Source: Xanthobacteraceae bacterium (GTDB lineage Bacteria > Pseudomonadota > Alphaproteobacteria > Rhizobiales > Xanthobacteraceae). Taken from it: DNA of 45,660 bases. How positions within the stretch are numbered: the stretch's first letter is position 1; every line of letters begins with the position of its first letter. A program made the position numbers and the translations under genes. Shown one piece after another: positions 6,858 to 16,243 of this stretch. Where the stretch lies: the NCBI GenBank assembly GCA_022844485.1, contig JALHLQ010000030.1, positions 1-45,660 on the forward strand, written 5' to 3'. Below the pieces are notes generated by a model. The model did not search any database and was not told the DNA's origin. It worked only from the letters and a program-made list of their open reading frames with translations.

Positions 6858-7172
6858 TCAGTAGCAGTAGCGGCGCTCGACCCTGACCACCTGCCCGTTC
6901 GGATACTGGTACAGGCAGCGATTGTTCGACCAGAAATAGCCGCCGCGGGGACGGTCATACTGCGAACCGATGACGGCGCCCGTGGCGCCGCCAATGACAG
7001 CACCGGCTGCAGCTCCACCGGCCCGGCCGGTGGCAGCGCCGCCGATGATGGCGCCTGCGGTGCCCCCGATGATGGCGCCGCCGAGCGCGCCATCCTGCGC
7101 CGATGCAACCGTCGGCGGCAGTGTCACCGCAGCCGCCAAAAGGGCCGCCGCAGCCGCAATGGTGCGAATCAT
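6858..7172 (-). CDS. exported glycine-zipper protein
   Basis: A 104-residue protein with a signal peptide ending TVASAQD (about residue 26). A glycine-zipper segment made of repeated GGAIIGGTAG/GGAAAGAVIGG units (about 30-70) follows, then a compact tail with two cysteines (NNRCLYQYPNGQ and RRYCY). Glycine-zipper proteins of this size sit in or at the outer membrane, but the role of this one is unknown. ATG 7172 is chosen over an upstream in-frame ATG (7232) because AGGAGAAGG lies just ahead and the signal peptide then begins correctly. Confidence 0.78.
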   Translation of the reverse strand: MIRTIAAAAALLAAAVTLPPTVASAQDGALGGAIIGGTAGAIIGGAATGRAGGAAAGAVIGGATGAVIGSQYDRPRGGYFWSNNRCLYQYPNGQVVRVERRYCY

Positions 7173-7271
7173 GGTTCCTTCTCCTGTGTATCCACCCTTA
7201 AGGAATGTAGGAGAGAGTCGGCGGTTTTTCAAACGATTACACGCATCTAAAGAAGCTTATGCCTGCGATCG

Positions 7272-7299
7272 GGGGCGACACTGCGGGGCTTGTCGCCCC
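7272..7299. repeat. inverted repeat upstream of the SOD gene
   Basis: GGGGCGACA/TGTCGCCCC, perfect 9-bp arms with a 10-base spacer, in the 218-bp gap between the divergent 6858-7172 and sod genes. It may be a structured leader or an operator. Confidence 0.45.
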
Positions 7300-7390
7300 G
7301 ACAAACCTCGTTCAAGGTTTATAAATCATGAAAATGTGCTCTGGTTACGCTGCTCTTGCCGTCAGCGCCGTCCAAAGGGAGAGAAATGCC

Positions 7391-8131
7391 ATGCCTTCCG
7401 TGAATCGCCGCCGTTTCGTCGCCGCCGGAACGCTCGTTGCCGCCGCCGCGCTTGCGCCGCGCCTATCGGTTGCTCAAGGGCAATCAGCCACGCCTCCGGC
7501 CGGTGGCCCGTTTGCCCTGCCGGCGCTCGGCTACGCGCCGAATTCACTCGAGCCGCACATCGATGCCATGACCATGGAAATCCACCATGGGCGCCACCAC
7601 AATGCGTTCATCACCAACCTGAACAATCTTGCGAAAGACAACCCGCAGATTGCGCAAACCCCGCCGCATCAGCTCCTCGGCAAACTCGGCGACGTGCCAG
7701 AGGCGATCCGCACCGCTGTCCGCAACAATATGGGCGGCCATGCCAACCACACGATGTTCTGGCAGATCATGGGCGCGAATGGCGGCGCTCCGAGCGGCGA
7801 TGTCGCCGCCGCCATCGATCGTGATCTCGGCGGGCTGGATAAGCTGAAGACCGATTTCAACGCGGCCGGTTTGCGCGTGTTCGGCTCGGGCTGGGTTTTC
7901 GTCACGGTGACGCGCGACGGCAAGCTCGGCATCGAGACCCGGCCCAATCAGGACAGCCCGCTGATGGACGGCAGGATGGTGCTGATGGGCAACGACGTGT
8001 GGGAACACGCCTACTACCTGAAATACCAGAACCGTCGCGCCGACTATCTGTCGACTTGGTGGAACGTCGTCAACTGGGCCAAGGTCGGAGAACGTTTTGC
8101 GGCCGCGCGGGCCGGCACGCTGACCGTATAG
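7391..8131 (+). CDS. Tat-exported Fe/Mn superoxide dismutase
   Basis: A 246-residue protein consisting of a twin-arginine signal (NRRRFVAAGTLVAAAALAP, about 5-23, cleavage likely near SVAQG) and a complete Fe/Mn SOD domain. The metal ligands are visible: H65 in EIHHGRHHNAF, the His in ANHTMFW, and D202 and H206 in NDVWEHAYYL. It dismutates superoxide. The signal places it outside the cytoplasm, where most bacterial exported SODs are instead Cu/Zn type. ATG 7391 is preferred over 7328 because AAGGGAGAGAAA precedes it and the Tat signal starts there. The choice of Fe or Mn cannot be made safely from these motifs. Confidence 0.93.
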   Translation: MPSVNRRRFVAAGTLVAAAALAPRLSVAQGQSATPPAGGPFALPALGYAPNSLEPHIDAMTMEIHHGRHHNAFITNLNNLAKDNPQIAQTPPHQLLGKLGDVPEAIRTAVRNNMGGHANHTMFWQIMGANGGAPSGDVAAAIDRDLGGLDKLKTDFNAAGLRVFGSGWVFVTVTRDGKLGIETRPNQDSPLMDGRMVLMGNDVWEHAYYLKYQNRRADYLSTWWNVVNWAKVGERFAAARAGTLTV

Positions 8132-8145
8132 ACGCTTGCAGGGGG

Positions 8146-9798
8146 TCACGCCGCCGCGACGGCTTGCGGCGCGGGCGACCGCGCGGCGGCAGCCTCCATA
8201 ATCTCTCTGTCGTCGGTTGCTTGCGTGCGCGGATCGACGGCCTCGAGAAGATCGAGAAACGACTTGGCCGGAAGCGGCGGTGCAAAGACGAAGCCCTGCG
8301 CCATGCGGACTCCGTGATCGCGCAGAAACTGCACCTGCTCGAAGCTCTCGACGCCCTCCGCCACGATCTCGAGACGCATGTTGCGGCTGAGTTCGACGAG
8401 CGTGTCGATGATCGCGGTCGAGTAGCGCTCATTTCCGATCGCGTCGATGAACATCTTGTCGATCTTGATCGTGTCCACACCGAGCTTGAGAATATAAGAC
8501 AGGCCCGCGTGTCCTGAACCGACATCGTCGATTGCCACCTTGCATCCAAGCGCCTGCAGCGAGGCGATCACCCGCCGGGCGGAGGTGAGGCTTTCGATGG
8601 GCTGGCGCTCGGTCACCTCGATCAAGATTTGCGAAAAGCGGATCGGAGAGTCGGCGAAAATCTTCTTCACGTCGTGCACGATCCGATCGTCTTTGAAGTG
8701 AACGGCCGCCATGTTGAAGCCGACCTTGAATGTCGGGCGGCGTCCGATGGCGGCGCCGGCCTGGTCGCGGACAGCGCACATCAACGCCTGGGTCAGTTCG
8801 ATGATCAGCCCGCTGGATTCGGCGAGCGGGATGAACATGGCCGGAGACACCAGCGTGCCGTCCGGCTTTCGCCAGCGTACGAGGATCTCGGCCCCGACAA
8901 AACGCCCGGTGTGAAGATCGATGATCGGCTGGAAAAACGGGACGAACTCTTTGGCTTCGATCCCGCGCACGATTTCATTTACCGGATTGGCGCGATTGCG
9001 CCACGGCGCGAAGAGCATGAAAACGACGATCAGAACCGAGAAGGCAAGACTGCCGACCGTGGCCCAGGTTCTCAGTTCGCCGTGCTGGTCGAGAAGGCGC
9101 GATCGCGAGATGGAGGAAATCGCTACAAGCGGATAGCGCTCCGATTCAGTTCGACCGTACAGCCTCGCGCTTTCGGAACTCGACTCCTGCCCGGCCGGCC
9201 CGCTGCCGACAACCAGGGTGCCCTCGCTCATGATGATGCGAATGCCGGCGTCGTCCTGGCCCTCGCGCATGTCGACGTCCGGTAAGAACATGTCGGAGGG
9301 GATGACGGCTGCGAGGCTGAGCGGCTCCGACGGCCGTTGCCAGCGTATCCGCAATCCGCGCTGCTCTTTTTCATGGAGCCGTACCACCCCGAGCAGCACG
9401 TTCGGATCGCTCCTTGTCGGAATTTCCCGTGAAAGAACCCAGGATTGACCGGCGAGTCCGAGATGCGCGCACCGTCCCGTTCCATCAGGACCGACGATCA
9501 CGAGTTCCTTGACGGGGGTGATCGCCATCACGGCGCGGCGAAGTTCGCCGAGATCAACCTCGGAACAGGACTGGACGGCCGTGCTCGCCAGGGCGCTGAT
9601 GCCCGTCAGTGCCTGATCTATTCGCCATTCGGCGCGAGCGATGGCCTTCTTGGCGTTTGCTTGAACCTCGGCCCGCCCTTCCCGTTCGATGTATTGGGTC
9701 AAGCCGAGGTGGACGATGAGCAGCGGCAGCGTCGCAAGCACGAGGCCGACGGCGACCGCGATGAGATCCCGCCAGCGCCGGGGAAACAAACGCAGCAC
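8146..9798 (-). CDS. CSS-motif sensor EAL-domain cyclic-di-GMP phosphodiesterase
   Basis: A 550-residue membrane protein. The N-terminal helix at about 12-33 and a second at about 244-265 enclose a periplasmic domain with the CSS-type SCSEVD motif (about residue 77) and a second Cys in GTGRCAHLG, the redox-sensing arrangement of PdeC-like enzymes. A cytoplasmic EAL domain follows (about 278-525). The EAL triad reads AEILVRW (Glu kept, Ala replaced by Ile). Other catalytic residues are present: Asn in GFNMAAVHF, Glu in IEVTER, DD in AIDDVGSG, Lys in IKIDKMF, Glu in VAEGVES and Gln in AQGFVFAPP. It should therefore hydrolyse c-di-GMP to pGpG. There is no GGDEF domain. It is convergent with sod across 14 bp. 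Confidence 0.92.
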   Translation of the reverse strand: MLRLFPRRWRDLIAVAVGLVLATLPLLIVHLGLTQYIEREGRAEVQANAKKAIARAEWRIDQALTGISALASTAVQSCSEVDLGELRRAVMAITPVKELVIVGPDGTGRCAHLGLAGQSWVLSREIPTRSDPNVLLGVVRLHEKEQRGLRIRWQRPSEPLSLAAVIPSDMFLPDVDMREGQDDAGIRIIMSEGTLVVGSGPAGQESSSESARLYGRTESERYPLVAISSISRSRLLDQHGELRTWATVGSLAFSVLIVVFMLFAPWRNRANPVNEIVRGIEAKEFVPFFQPIIDLHTGRFVGAEILVRWRKPDGTLVSPAMFIPLAESSGLIIELTQALMCAVRDQAGAAIGRRPTFKVGFNMAAVHFKDDRIVHDVKKIFADSPIRFSQILIEVTERQPIESLTSARRVIASLQALGCKVAIDDVGSGHAGLSYILKLGVDTIKIDKMFIDAIGNERYSTAIIDTLVELSRNMRLEIVAEGVESFEQVQFLRDHGVRMAQGFVFAPPLPAKSFLDLLEAVDPRTQATDDREIMEAAAARSPAPQAVAAA

Positions 9799-9959
9799 GA
9801 GAAAACCTCTTCGAAATGCTCGTCAACCTCTCCGATTTTACTTAAGACGAGCTTAATTCCCATACCCCGCAACCAGCGTCTCGGACAAAGACGTGAGCCT
9901 TGCGAAACGGGCCGCATCTTTTTGAGGTGAGCTTGGAGCGCTTTGCCGGAGCGCTTCGG

Positions 9960-10835
9960 TTAACGCTTTGCTGCTTCGACCCGCTCGGCGATGAAGCGTG
10001 GCAAGGCGAAAGCGGCTCGGTGAACCTCGGGCGTCCAGTACCTCGTCGCAAAACCGCCCGCGGCCCGATAGCGCTGCGCAATCGCTTCTGCGGGGTGCTG
10101 CCGCAGCGCCGGATCGTCCGCCGCCCAGCCCATCGCCATGTGTCCGCCAATATAGGTCGGGATGGCGGCGACGTAGCAGGCCGCATCGGCGAACAATGCG
10201 TGGAAATGGCGCACGCTGCCCACAAGCTCGTCGGGCTGAAAGAACGGAACGCCGTTTTGCGTCACCATGACGCCTCCGGGCTTTAGCACCCGCTTGCAGC
10301 CGGCATAGAACTCGCGCGTGAACAGCACCGCACCCGGGCCTTGCGGATCGGTCGAATCGACGATGACGACGTCGAAGCGCCGGTCCGTCTCGGCGACGTA
10401 TTTCATTCCGTCGGCGATGACGGACTCGAACCGCGGATCGACAAACACAGGACCGGTGAATTCCGGGAAATGCTCCTTGGAGAATTCGATCACGGACGCA
10501 TCGATCTCGACCTGCACCAGCCGCTCGATGGCCTTGTGCTTGAGCACCTCTTCGGCAATGCCGCAGTCGCCGCCGCCGATGATCAGCGCGTCGCGGGCGC
10601 TTCCGTGGGCGAACAGCGGCACATGCGTCATCATCTCGTGATAGATGAACTCGTCGCGCGTGGTCACCTGCGTCGCGCCGTCGAGCATCAGCATCTTGCC
10701 GAAATGCTTGTTCTCGAACAGCACGAGGTCCTGGTGTTCGGTGTGCATCTCGTAGAGAACGCGCTCGGCATGAAACTCCATGCGGAAGCCGAACTCCTCG
10801 AACAGCGTTTCCGCAATCCAGCGTTTCTCGGCCAT
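9960..10835 (-). CDS. speE: polyamine aminopropyltransferase (spermidine synthase)
   Basis: A 291-residue cytoplasmic enzyme that transfers the aminopropyl group of decarboxylated SAM to putrescine or another diamine. It has an N-terminal beta domain (FGKMLMLDGATQVTTRDEF at about 45-63) and a Rossmann domain with the SAM-binding loop LIIGGGDCGIAEEVL and the acidic catalytic motif VIVDSTDPQGPG. The usual GGGDGG reads GGGDCG. Start ATG 10835 has GGAGGACGGCA upstream, nearly identical to the site in front of speD. It lies downstream of speD on the same strand with a 154-bp gap containing a hairpin. Confidence 0.95.
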   Translation of the reverse strand: MAEKRWIAETLFEEFGFRMEFHAERVLYEMHTEHQDLVLFENKHFGKMLMLDGATQVTTRDEFIYHEMMTHVPLFAHGSARDALIIGGGDCGIAEEVLKHKAIERLVQVEIDASVIEFSKEHFPEFTGPVFVDPRFESVIADGMKYVAETDRRFDVVIVDSTDPQGPGAVLFTREFYAGCKRVLKPGGVMVTQNGVPFFQPDELVGSVRHFHALFADAACYVAAIPTYIGGHMAMGWAADDPALRQHPAEAIAQRYRAAGGFATRYWTPEVHRAAFALPRFIAERVEAAKR

Positions 10836-10948
10836 TGCCGTCCTCCAGAGAACCAGCAGACGGTGTCCCGCGGCCCCTGTGCGGCCCGCTGTTACTGGAC
10901 ACGGCTGTGCGGCACAAGGCCCTGCCCCGCAGGTCCTATCAGCAGAAA

Positions 10949-10968
10949 GGCCGGGCTCGCGCCCGGCC
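10949..10968 (-). terminator. hairpin between speD and speE
   Basis: GGCCGGGC/GCCCGGCC with loop TCGC, followed on the minus strand by TTTCTGCT. It is a moderate terminator that probably lowers rather than blocks readthrough from speD into speE. Confidence 0.55.
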
Positions 10969-10989
10969 GCACCCTTCAGGGGAATCCGT

Positions 10990-11472
10990 TTACGCGCCCT
11001 GCCCGCGCAGAAGTTCGCTCACCGCGATCTTCGACGGCTTGAAGGCGTCGCGGAGCACCGGCACGCATTTGTCCGGTTCTGCGTTCCCGCACATGAATAC
11101 ATCGAGCGCGGCGTAGCCGTTCTCCGGCCAGGAGTGGATGGAGATGTGGCTCTCCGCCAGCACCGCCACGCCGGACACGCCGCCGTTCGGCTCGAAGTGA
11201 TGCAGATGGATGTGCAGGAGCGTCGCGCCCGCTTCATCTACGCAGCGGCGCAGCGTCGCCTCGATGTGATCGAGGTCGTCGAGCCGCTCGGCGTCGTAAA
11301 GGTCGATGATGAGATGCGCTCCGGCGCACCGCACCCCGTGCCTCACCACGAAATGATCGTTCCGCTCTTCCGTTTGCACTGAAGCAGGGGAAGCGATCGC
11401 GAAATCTTCCTTTCGGGCGGTACCTGGGGTTCCCAAGCCCGTCCCCGATTGAAAGAGGGCGTTCTGGCGCAT
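10990..11472 (-). CDS. speD: S-adenosylmethionine decarboxylase proenzyme, bacterial type
   Basis: A 160-residue proenzyme that self-cleaves to give a pyruvoyl enzyme making decarboxylated SAM for SpeE. The cleavage and active-site motif is VLAESHISIHSWPE, with predicted cleavage between E107 and S108; H113 and C128 (FMCG) are the other active-site residues of the class 1B family. The first ~40 residues are an extension ahead of the core that is not needed for the fold. ATG 11472 is chosen because GGAGGACGGCT precedes it; the frame is open upstream without a good site. A promoter candidate lies about 120 bp upstream. Confidence 0.94.
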   Translation of the reverse strand: MRQNALFQSGTGLGTPGTARKEDFAIASPASVQTEERNDHFVVRHGVRCAGAHLIIDLYDAERLDDLDHIEATLRRCVDEAGATLLHIHLHHFEPNGGVSGVAVLAESHISIHSWPENGYAALDVFMCGNAEPDKCVPVLRDAFKPSKIAVSELLRGQGA

Positions 11473-11589
11473 AGCCGTCCTCCAACAACCAGAGATCGAA
11501 GCCAGGTGGCCGGCGAGCCGGCTCCACGACGTATAAAACGAAACCGCCGCAACCGGTCCAACGCTAGGACTGATCACAGCGGCTGGTCC

Positions 11590-11618
11590 CACATAAGCAA
11601 AACGAAAGTCATGATCAA
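11590..11618 (-). promoter_or_regulatory. candidate sigma-70-type promoter of speD
   Basis: On the minus strand TTGATC (plus 11613-11618) and TATGTG (plus 11590-11595) are separated by 17 bases. This predicts a leader of about 110 nt before speD that contains an inverted repeat around GAGCCGGCTC. This is inference from hexamer similarity only. Confidence 0.35.
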
Positions 11619-11691
11619 GGGGATTCTGTAAAGAAACCGTCACCAGGCGCGCTGGGCGCGTGAGGATTCTTCGACGGCAAGGAAGCGCCCG

Positions 11692-13995
11692 TCAGATCGC
11701 GCTTTGTTGCACCTCCTGCGCCTCGACGACCGCGACCGCCGTCATGTTGACGACGCCGCGCGCGGTCACACCGGTGGTCAGAATGTGCGCGGGGCGGGCG
11801 GCGCCGATGAGAATCGGTCCGACCGGAAGCGCGTCGGCCAGCGCCTTGGCGAGTTGGAAGCCGATATTCGCTGCGTCCAGGTTCGGCATGATCAGCACGT
11901 TTGCCTCGCCTTTCAGCCGCGAGTGCGGGTAGATGCGGGCGCGCAGGTCAGGCCACAGCGCCGTGTCGCCCTGCATCTCGCCATCCACCTCCAGACCGGG
12001 ATGTTCGCCGACCAGGCGCGCCAAAGCGTCCCGCATCTTCTGCGCCGAAGCCGACTCATGGCTGCCGAAGTCGGAATGCGAGAGCAGCGCTACCTTCGGC
12101 TCAAGCCCGAAGCGCCGCACATGCGCGGCGGCAAGCACGGCCATCTCGGCGATTTCCGCCGCGCTGGGATCGGGCATCACCTGGGTATCCGCTATGAAGA
12201 ACGCTCCTTTGGCGGTGATGACCAGCGAGAGCGCCGCGAAGTTCTTGACGCCCGGCCGAAGCCCGATCACATCGCGGACGTAACTCAGGTGGCGCATGAA
12301 ACGGCCTTCCAGGCCGCAGATCATGGCGTCGACCTCCCCGCGGCGGAGCGCGAGCGCCGCGATGACCGTGGCGTTGGTCCGCACGATTGTGCGAGCCGCG
12401 TCGGGCGTTACGCCGCGACGGCCGGCAACGTCGATATAGGTGTCGACATAGGCGCGATAGCGGGGATCATCTTCGGGATTGACCAGTTCAAAATCATGGC
12501 CGCGCCGCACCGAGAGACCGAAGCGTTCGAGGCGCGCATCGACCACGGCCGGCCTGCCGACCAGGATCGGCTGCGCCAGACCCTCTTCGACCACGACCTG
12601 CGTCGCCCGCAACACGCGCTCGTCCTCGCCCTCGGCATAGATGACGCGTTTCGGCGCCGCTTTCGCCTTGGCGAATACCGGCTTCATGATCAGCCCCGAG
12701 CGGAAGACGAAACGGTTCAGCCGCTCGTTGTACTGGTCGAAATCAGCGATCGGCCGGGCCGCGACGCCGGACTCGATCGCCGCCCTCGCCACCGCCGGCG
12801 CAATGCGCTGAATCAGGCGCGGGTCGAAGGGATTCGGGATCAGCGAGCCTTTGCCGAAAGTTGGCGCCTGGCCGCCATAGGCGCGGGCCGCCACATCCGA
12901 AGGCGCCTCACGCGCCAAGGCTGCGATCGCCTCGACCGCGGCCGTCTTCATCGCCTCGTTGATGGTGGTCGCCCCCACATCGAGGGCGCCACGAAAGATG
13001 TAGGGAAAACAGAGGACGTTGTTCACCTGGTTCGGATAGTCGGAGCGACCGGTGCAGATCATCGCGTCCGGTCGCACGGCAAGCGCTTCCTCGGGCATGA
13101 TCTCAGGCACGGGATTGGCGAGGGCCATGATCAGCGGCGTGTCCGCCATCCGCGCGACCATGTCGGGCTTGAGCACACCGGCCGCCGAGAGCCCCAGAAA
13201 GATATCGGCTCCGTCGACGATCTCGGCGAGGGTTCGCTTGTCCGTCTTCTGCGCATAAACCGCCTTCCAGTGGTCCATCAGTTTCTGCCGGCCCGCATAG
13301 ACGACGCCTTCGAGGTCCGTGACCCAGATGTTCTCGCGCTTCAATCCCATGGTCACGAGCAGGTTGAGGCAGGCAATCGCCGCCGCGCCCGCCCCGGAGG
13401 CGACGAGCTTCACGCTCTCGAGCTTCTTGCCGTTCAGGGCCAAGGCGTTGCGCACGGCGGCAGCGACGATGATCGCGGTACCGTGCTGGTCGTCGTGGAA
13501 GACCGGAATCTTCATGCGCGCCTTGAGCTGCGATTCAACCTCGAAGCACTCGGGCGCCTTGATGTCCTCGAGATTGATCCCGCCGAAGGTCGGCTCGAGC
13601 GCAGCTACGACATCCACGATGCGCGAAACCTCATGCGCGTCGATCTCGATGTCGAAGACGTCAATGCCGGCGAATTTCTTGAACAGCACGGCCTTGCCTT
13701 CCATCACCGGCTTGGCTGCAAGCGGTCCGATATCGCCGAGCCCGAGCACCGCGGTGCCGTTAGAGACGACGGCAACGAGGTTTTGCCGCGTTGTCAGTTC
13801 CGCGGCCGCGCCCGGATCGGCGGCGATCGCTTCGCAGGCGGCGGCGACGCCCGGGGAATAGGCCAGCGCGAGGTCGCGCTGGTTTCCCAGGGGCTTCGTC
13901 GGCTGGATCTCGAGTTTCCCCGGCTTCGGCGTCCGGTGATAGACGAGCGCGTCGGCGCGCAGGTCTTCGGTCAGCGACGACATGGACGATGGCAT
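11692..13995 (-). CDS. maeB: NADP-dependent malic enzyme with C-terminal phosphotransacetylase-like domain
   Basis: A 767-residue MaeB-type enzyme that decarboxylates malate to pyruvate with NADP. The malic enzyme part (about 1-430) has [43 protein letters not shown] and the nucleotide-binding [11 protein letters not shown]. The C-terminal ~330 residues form a phosphotransacetylase-like domain ([17 protein letters not shown] at its start), known in this family to mediate acetyl-CoA control rather than catalysis. The start is ATG 13995, with GGGGGAGG 4 bp ahead; ATG 13983 is possible but poorly spaced. Confidence 0.95.
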   Translation of the reverse strand: MPSSMSSLTEDLRADALVYHRTPKPGKLEIQPTKPLGNQRDLALAYSPGVAAACEAIAADPGAAAELTTRQNLVAVVSNGTAVLGLGDIGPLAAKPVMEGKAVLFKKFAGIDVFDIEIDAHEVSRIVDVVAALEPTFGGINLEDIKAPECFEVESQLKARMKIPVFHDDQHGTAIIVAAAVRNALALNGKKLESVKLVASGAGAAAIACLNLLVTMGLKRENIWVTDLEGVVYAGRQKLMDHWKAVYAQKTDKRTLAEIVDGADIFLGLSAAGVLKPDMVARMADTPLIMALANPVPEIMPEEALAVRPDAMICTGRSDYPNQVNNVLCFPYIFRGALDVGATTINEAMKTAAVEAIAALAREAPSDVAARAYGGQAPTFGKGSLIPNPFDPRLIQRIAPAVARAAIESGVAARPIADFDQYNERLNRFVFRSGLIMKPVFAKAKAAPKRVIYAEGEDERVLRATQVVVEEGLAQPILVGRPAVVDARLERFGLSVRRGHDFELVNPEDDPRYRAYVDTYIDVAGRRGVTPDAARTIVRTNATVIAALALRRGEVDAMICGLEGRFMRHLSYVRDVIGLRPGVKNFAALSLVITAKGAFFIADTQVMPDPSAAEIAEMAVLAAAHVRRFGLEPKVALLSHSDFGSHESASAQKMRDALARLVGEHPGLEVDGEMQGDTALWPDLRARIYPHSRLKGEANVLIMPNLDAANIGFQLAKALADALPVGPILIGAARPAHILTTGVTARGVVNMTAVAVVEAQEVQQSAI

Positions 13996-14155
13996 TCCGC
14001 CTCCCCCTGATCCTTTTGTCTTGCCACGAACTATGACCGGAAAGCGCCGCAAGCGTAAGTCGTGGGACCGCGCATCGTGCGGCGCGCCGAGCGCGCGCAG
14101 GCCGCCATCTAAGCAGGATTGTTCTTGGTTAGATCACAAGCCTGCTGACTTGTTT

Positions 14156-14206
14156 GCGCGTCATCTTTGCGAAAACAGGCATCCACTTTTCGCGATCACG
14201 CGCTAG
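14156..14206. repeat. dispersed ~52-bp palindromic repeat, copy B
   Basis: GCGCGTCATCTTTGCGAAAA ... TTTTCGCGATCACGCGCTAG. Its right end supplies the aspS stop codon (CTA at 14203-14205 on plus is TAG on minus), so the repeat abuts the end of aspS exactly. It lies in the 207-bp gap between aspS and maeB, where I see nothing else. Confidence 0.85.
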
Positions 14207-16002
14207 CCTTGCGGCAGGTTCAGGCGGATGTGCAGCTCGCGCAATTGCTTCGGCGTGACCTCCGACGGCGCGCCCATCAGCAGGTCTTCGGCCTTCTGGT
14301 TCATCGGGAAGAGCACCACCTCGCGCAGGTTCTCCTCGCCACATAGGAGCATGACGATGCGGTCGATGCCGGGCGCGATGCCGCCATGCGGAGGCGCGCC
14401 GTATTGCAGCGCGCGCAGCATTCCGCCGAATTTCTTCTCGAGGACGTCTTCCGGATAGCCGGCGATGCCGAATGCCTTGCGCATCACGTCCGGTCGGTGA
14501 TTGCGGATCGCACCCGAGGACAGCTCGATGCCGTTGCAGACGATGTCGTATTGGAAGGCCTTGATGGCGAGTATGGTCTCCTGCGCGGCCGGATCGAGCG
14601 CGAGGAAATCGTCGATGGGATAATTCGGCATCGAGAACGGGTTGTGCGAAAAATCGACCTTCTTCTCCTCCTCGTTCCACTCGAACATCGGAAAATCGAC
14701 GATCCAGCAGAACTCGAAGCGATCCTTCGCGATGAGCCCGAGCTCGTCGCCGATGCGCGTGCGCGCCGCACCGGCGAGCTTCGCCGCCGCATCCGGCTTG
14801 CCGGCCGAAAAGAACAAGGCATCGCCCGCCTTCACGCCCGCTTTCTTGATCATCCTGGCTTGGATGTCGGCCGGCACGAATTTGGCGATCGGACCCTTGC
14901 CGCCATCGCCTTCTAAAACAATATAGCCGAGCCCCGGCGCGCTCATGTCGGCGCGCGCCCACTCGTTCAGTTTGTCGAAGAACGATCGCGGCTGTGCGGC
15001 TGCCCCGGGGGCCGGGATCGCGCGCACGACGCCGCCGCCTTTGATCACGTTCTTGAAGGCGTTGAACGTCACGCTCTCGGCAGCGAACTCTTCGGTCACG
15101 TCGGCGATGACGATGGGATTGCGCAGGTCCGGCTTGTCCGAACCGTATTTGAGCATGGCCTCGGCAAAGGCGATACGCGGGAATTTCGGCGTGACCGGTT
15201 TGCCGTCCGCGAACTCTTCGAACACACCCCGCATCACCGGCTCGACCGCGGCGAAGACATCCTCCTGTGTGACGAAGCTCATTTCGAGGTCGAGCTGATA
15301 GAACTCGCCGGGCGAGCGGTCGGCGCGCGCGTCCTCGTCGCGGAAACAGGGCGCGATCTGGAAATAGCGGTCGAAGCCGGCGATCATGATCAGCTGCTTG
15401 AACTGCTGGGGCGCCTGCGGCAGCGCGTAGAACTTGCCCGGGTGCAGCCGCGAGGGGACGAGGAAGTCGCGCGCGCCCTCCGGCGAGGACGCGGTGAGGA
15501 TCGGCGTCTGGAATTCGAAAAAGCCCTGCTCCTTCATCCGGCGGCGGATCGAGTCGATGATCAAGCCGCGCTTGATGACGTTCTGGTGCAGGCGCGCGCG
15601 CCGCAAATCGAGAAACCGGTACTTGAGCCGGATGTCCTCCGGGTACTCCTGATCCCCGAACACCGGCATCGGCAGTTCTGCCGCCGCCGAGAGGACCTCA
15701 ATCTCGGTCAAAAAGACCTCGACCTGCCCGGTCGGCAGATCGGGATTTTCGGTCCCCGCGGGCCGATGCCGCACTTCGCCGTCGACCCGCACCACCCATT
15801 CCGAGCGAAGCCGCTCGGCTTCCTTGAAGGCGGGACTGTCCGGGTCGGCGACAAGCTGCGTGACCCCATAATGGTCGCGCAGGTCGATGAAGAGCAGCCC
15901 GCCATGGTCGCGAACCCGATGGCACCAGCCGGACAGGCGCACGCGCGCGCCGATGTCGCCTTCGCGCAGGTCGCCGCAGGAATGAGTGCGGTAACGGTGC
16001 AT
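14203..16002 (-). CDS. aspS: aspartyl-tRNA synthetase, non-discriminating type
   Basis: A 599-residue class IIb synthetase with an N-terminal OB-fold anticodon domain (1-110), a catalytic core and an inserted GAD domain typical of bacterial AspRS. Motif 2 is [18 protein letters not shown], with the one-residue insertion seen in alphaproteobacteria. Motif 3 is in [17 protein letters not shown]. The anticodon-domain loop reads [15 protein letters not shown]; a His at this place marks non-discriminating enzymes that also charge tRNA-Asn, which is then amidated by GatCAB. ATG 16002 begins the OB-fold and has GAGG upstream. The open frame continues 400 bp upstream but is not coding. The stop codon is part of repeat copy B. 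Confidence 0.96.
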   Translation of the reverse strand: MHRYRTHSCGDLREGDIGARVRLSGWCHRVRDHGGLLFIDLRDHYGVTQLVADPDSPAFKEAERLRSEWVVRVDGEVRHRPAGTENPDLPTGQVEVFLTEIEVLSAAAELPMPVFGDQEYPEDIRLKYRFLDLRRARLHQNVIKRGLIIDSIRRRMKEQGFFEFQTPILTASSPEGARDFLVPSRLHPGKFYALPQAPQQFKQLIMIAGFDRYFQIAPCFRDEDARADRSPGEFYQLDLEMSFVTQEDVFAAVEPVMRGVFEEFADGKPVTPKFPRIAFAEAMLKYGSDKPDLRNPIVIADVTEEFAAESVTFNAFKNVIKGGGVVRAIPAPGAAAQPRSFFDKLNEWARADMSAPGLGYIVLEGDGGKGPIAKFVPADIQARMIKKAGVKAGDALFFSAGKPDAAAKLAGAARTRIGDELGLIAKDRFEFCWIVDFPMFEWNEEEKKVDFSHNPFSMPNYPIDDFLALDPAAQETILAIKAFQYDIVCNGIELSSGAIRNHRPDVMRKAFGIAGYPEDVLEKKFGGMLRALQYGAPPHGGIAPGIDRIVMLLCGEENLREVVLFPMNQKAEDLLMGAPSEVTPKQLRELHIRLNLPQG

Positions 16003-16243
16003 GGGGCTCTGACCTCGCGGAGGCTGCTGAAATGGGCGGCGGAAACCGCGCGGACAAGCGCATGGGGCTCGTGTTCTTGTCAAGCCGAGCCAAGCCAGGG
16101 TCCAGCGCCCGGAATCGCCGCCTTTGTGGTGCTGAACACGGCGACAAGGCGATGAGCCGTGGCCGGAGGCGACTTGGGGCGTTTTCCGCTTCACATCGGA
16201 GCCAAATCGGTGCAGCCCTAATGGGCACCCGGAGTGTGGATTC

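Noticed and set aside
10836..11643. Polyamine or SAM riboswitch in the speD leader
   Set aside because: A leader of about 110 nt and one inverted repeat are visible, but no match to a known SAM or polyamine RNA motif could be recognised.
11704..14010. 768-codon open frame on the plus strand opposite maeB
   Set aside because: It is an antisense shadow of a clearly conserved gene, lacks a ribosome binding site and known domains, and arises from high GC at third positions.
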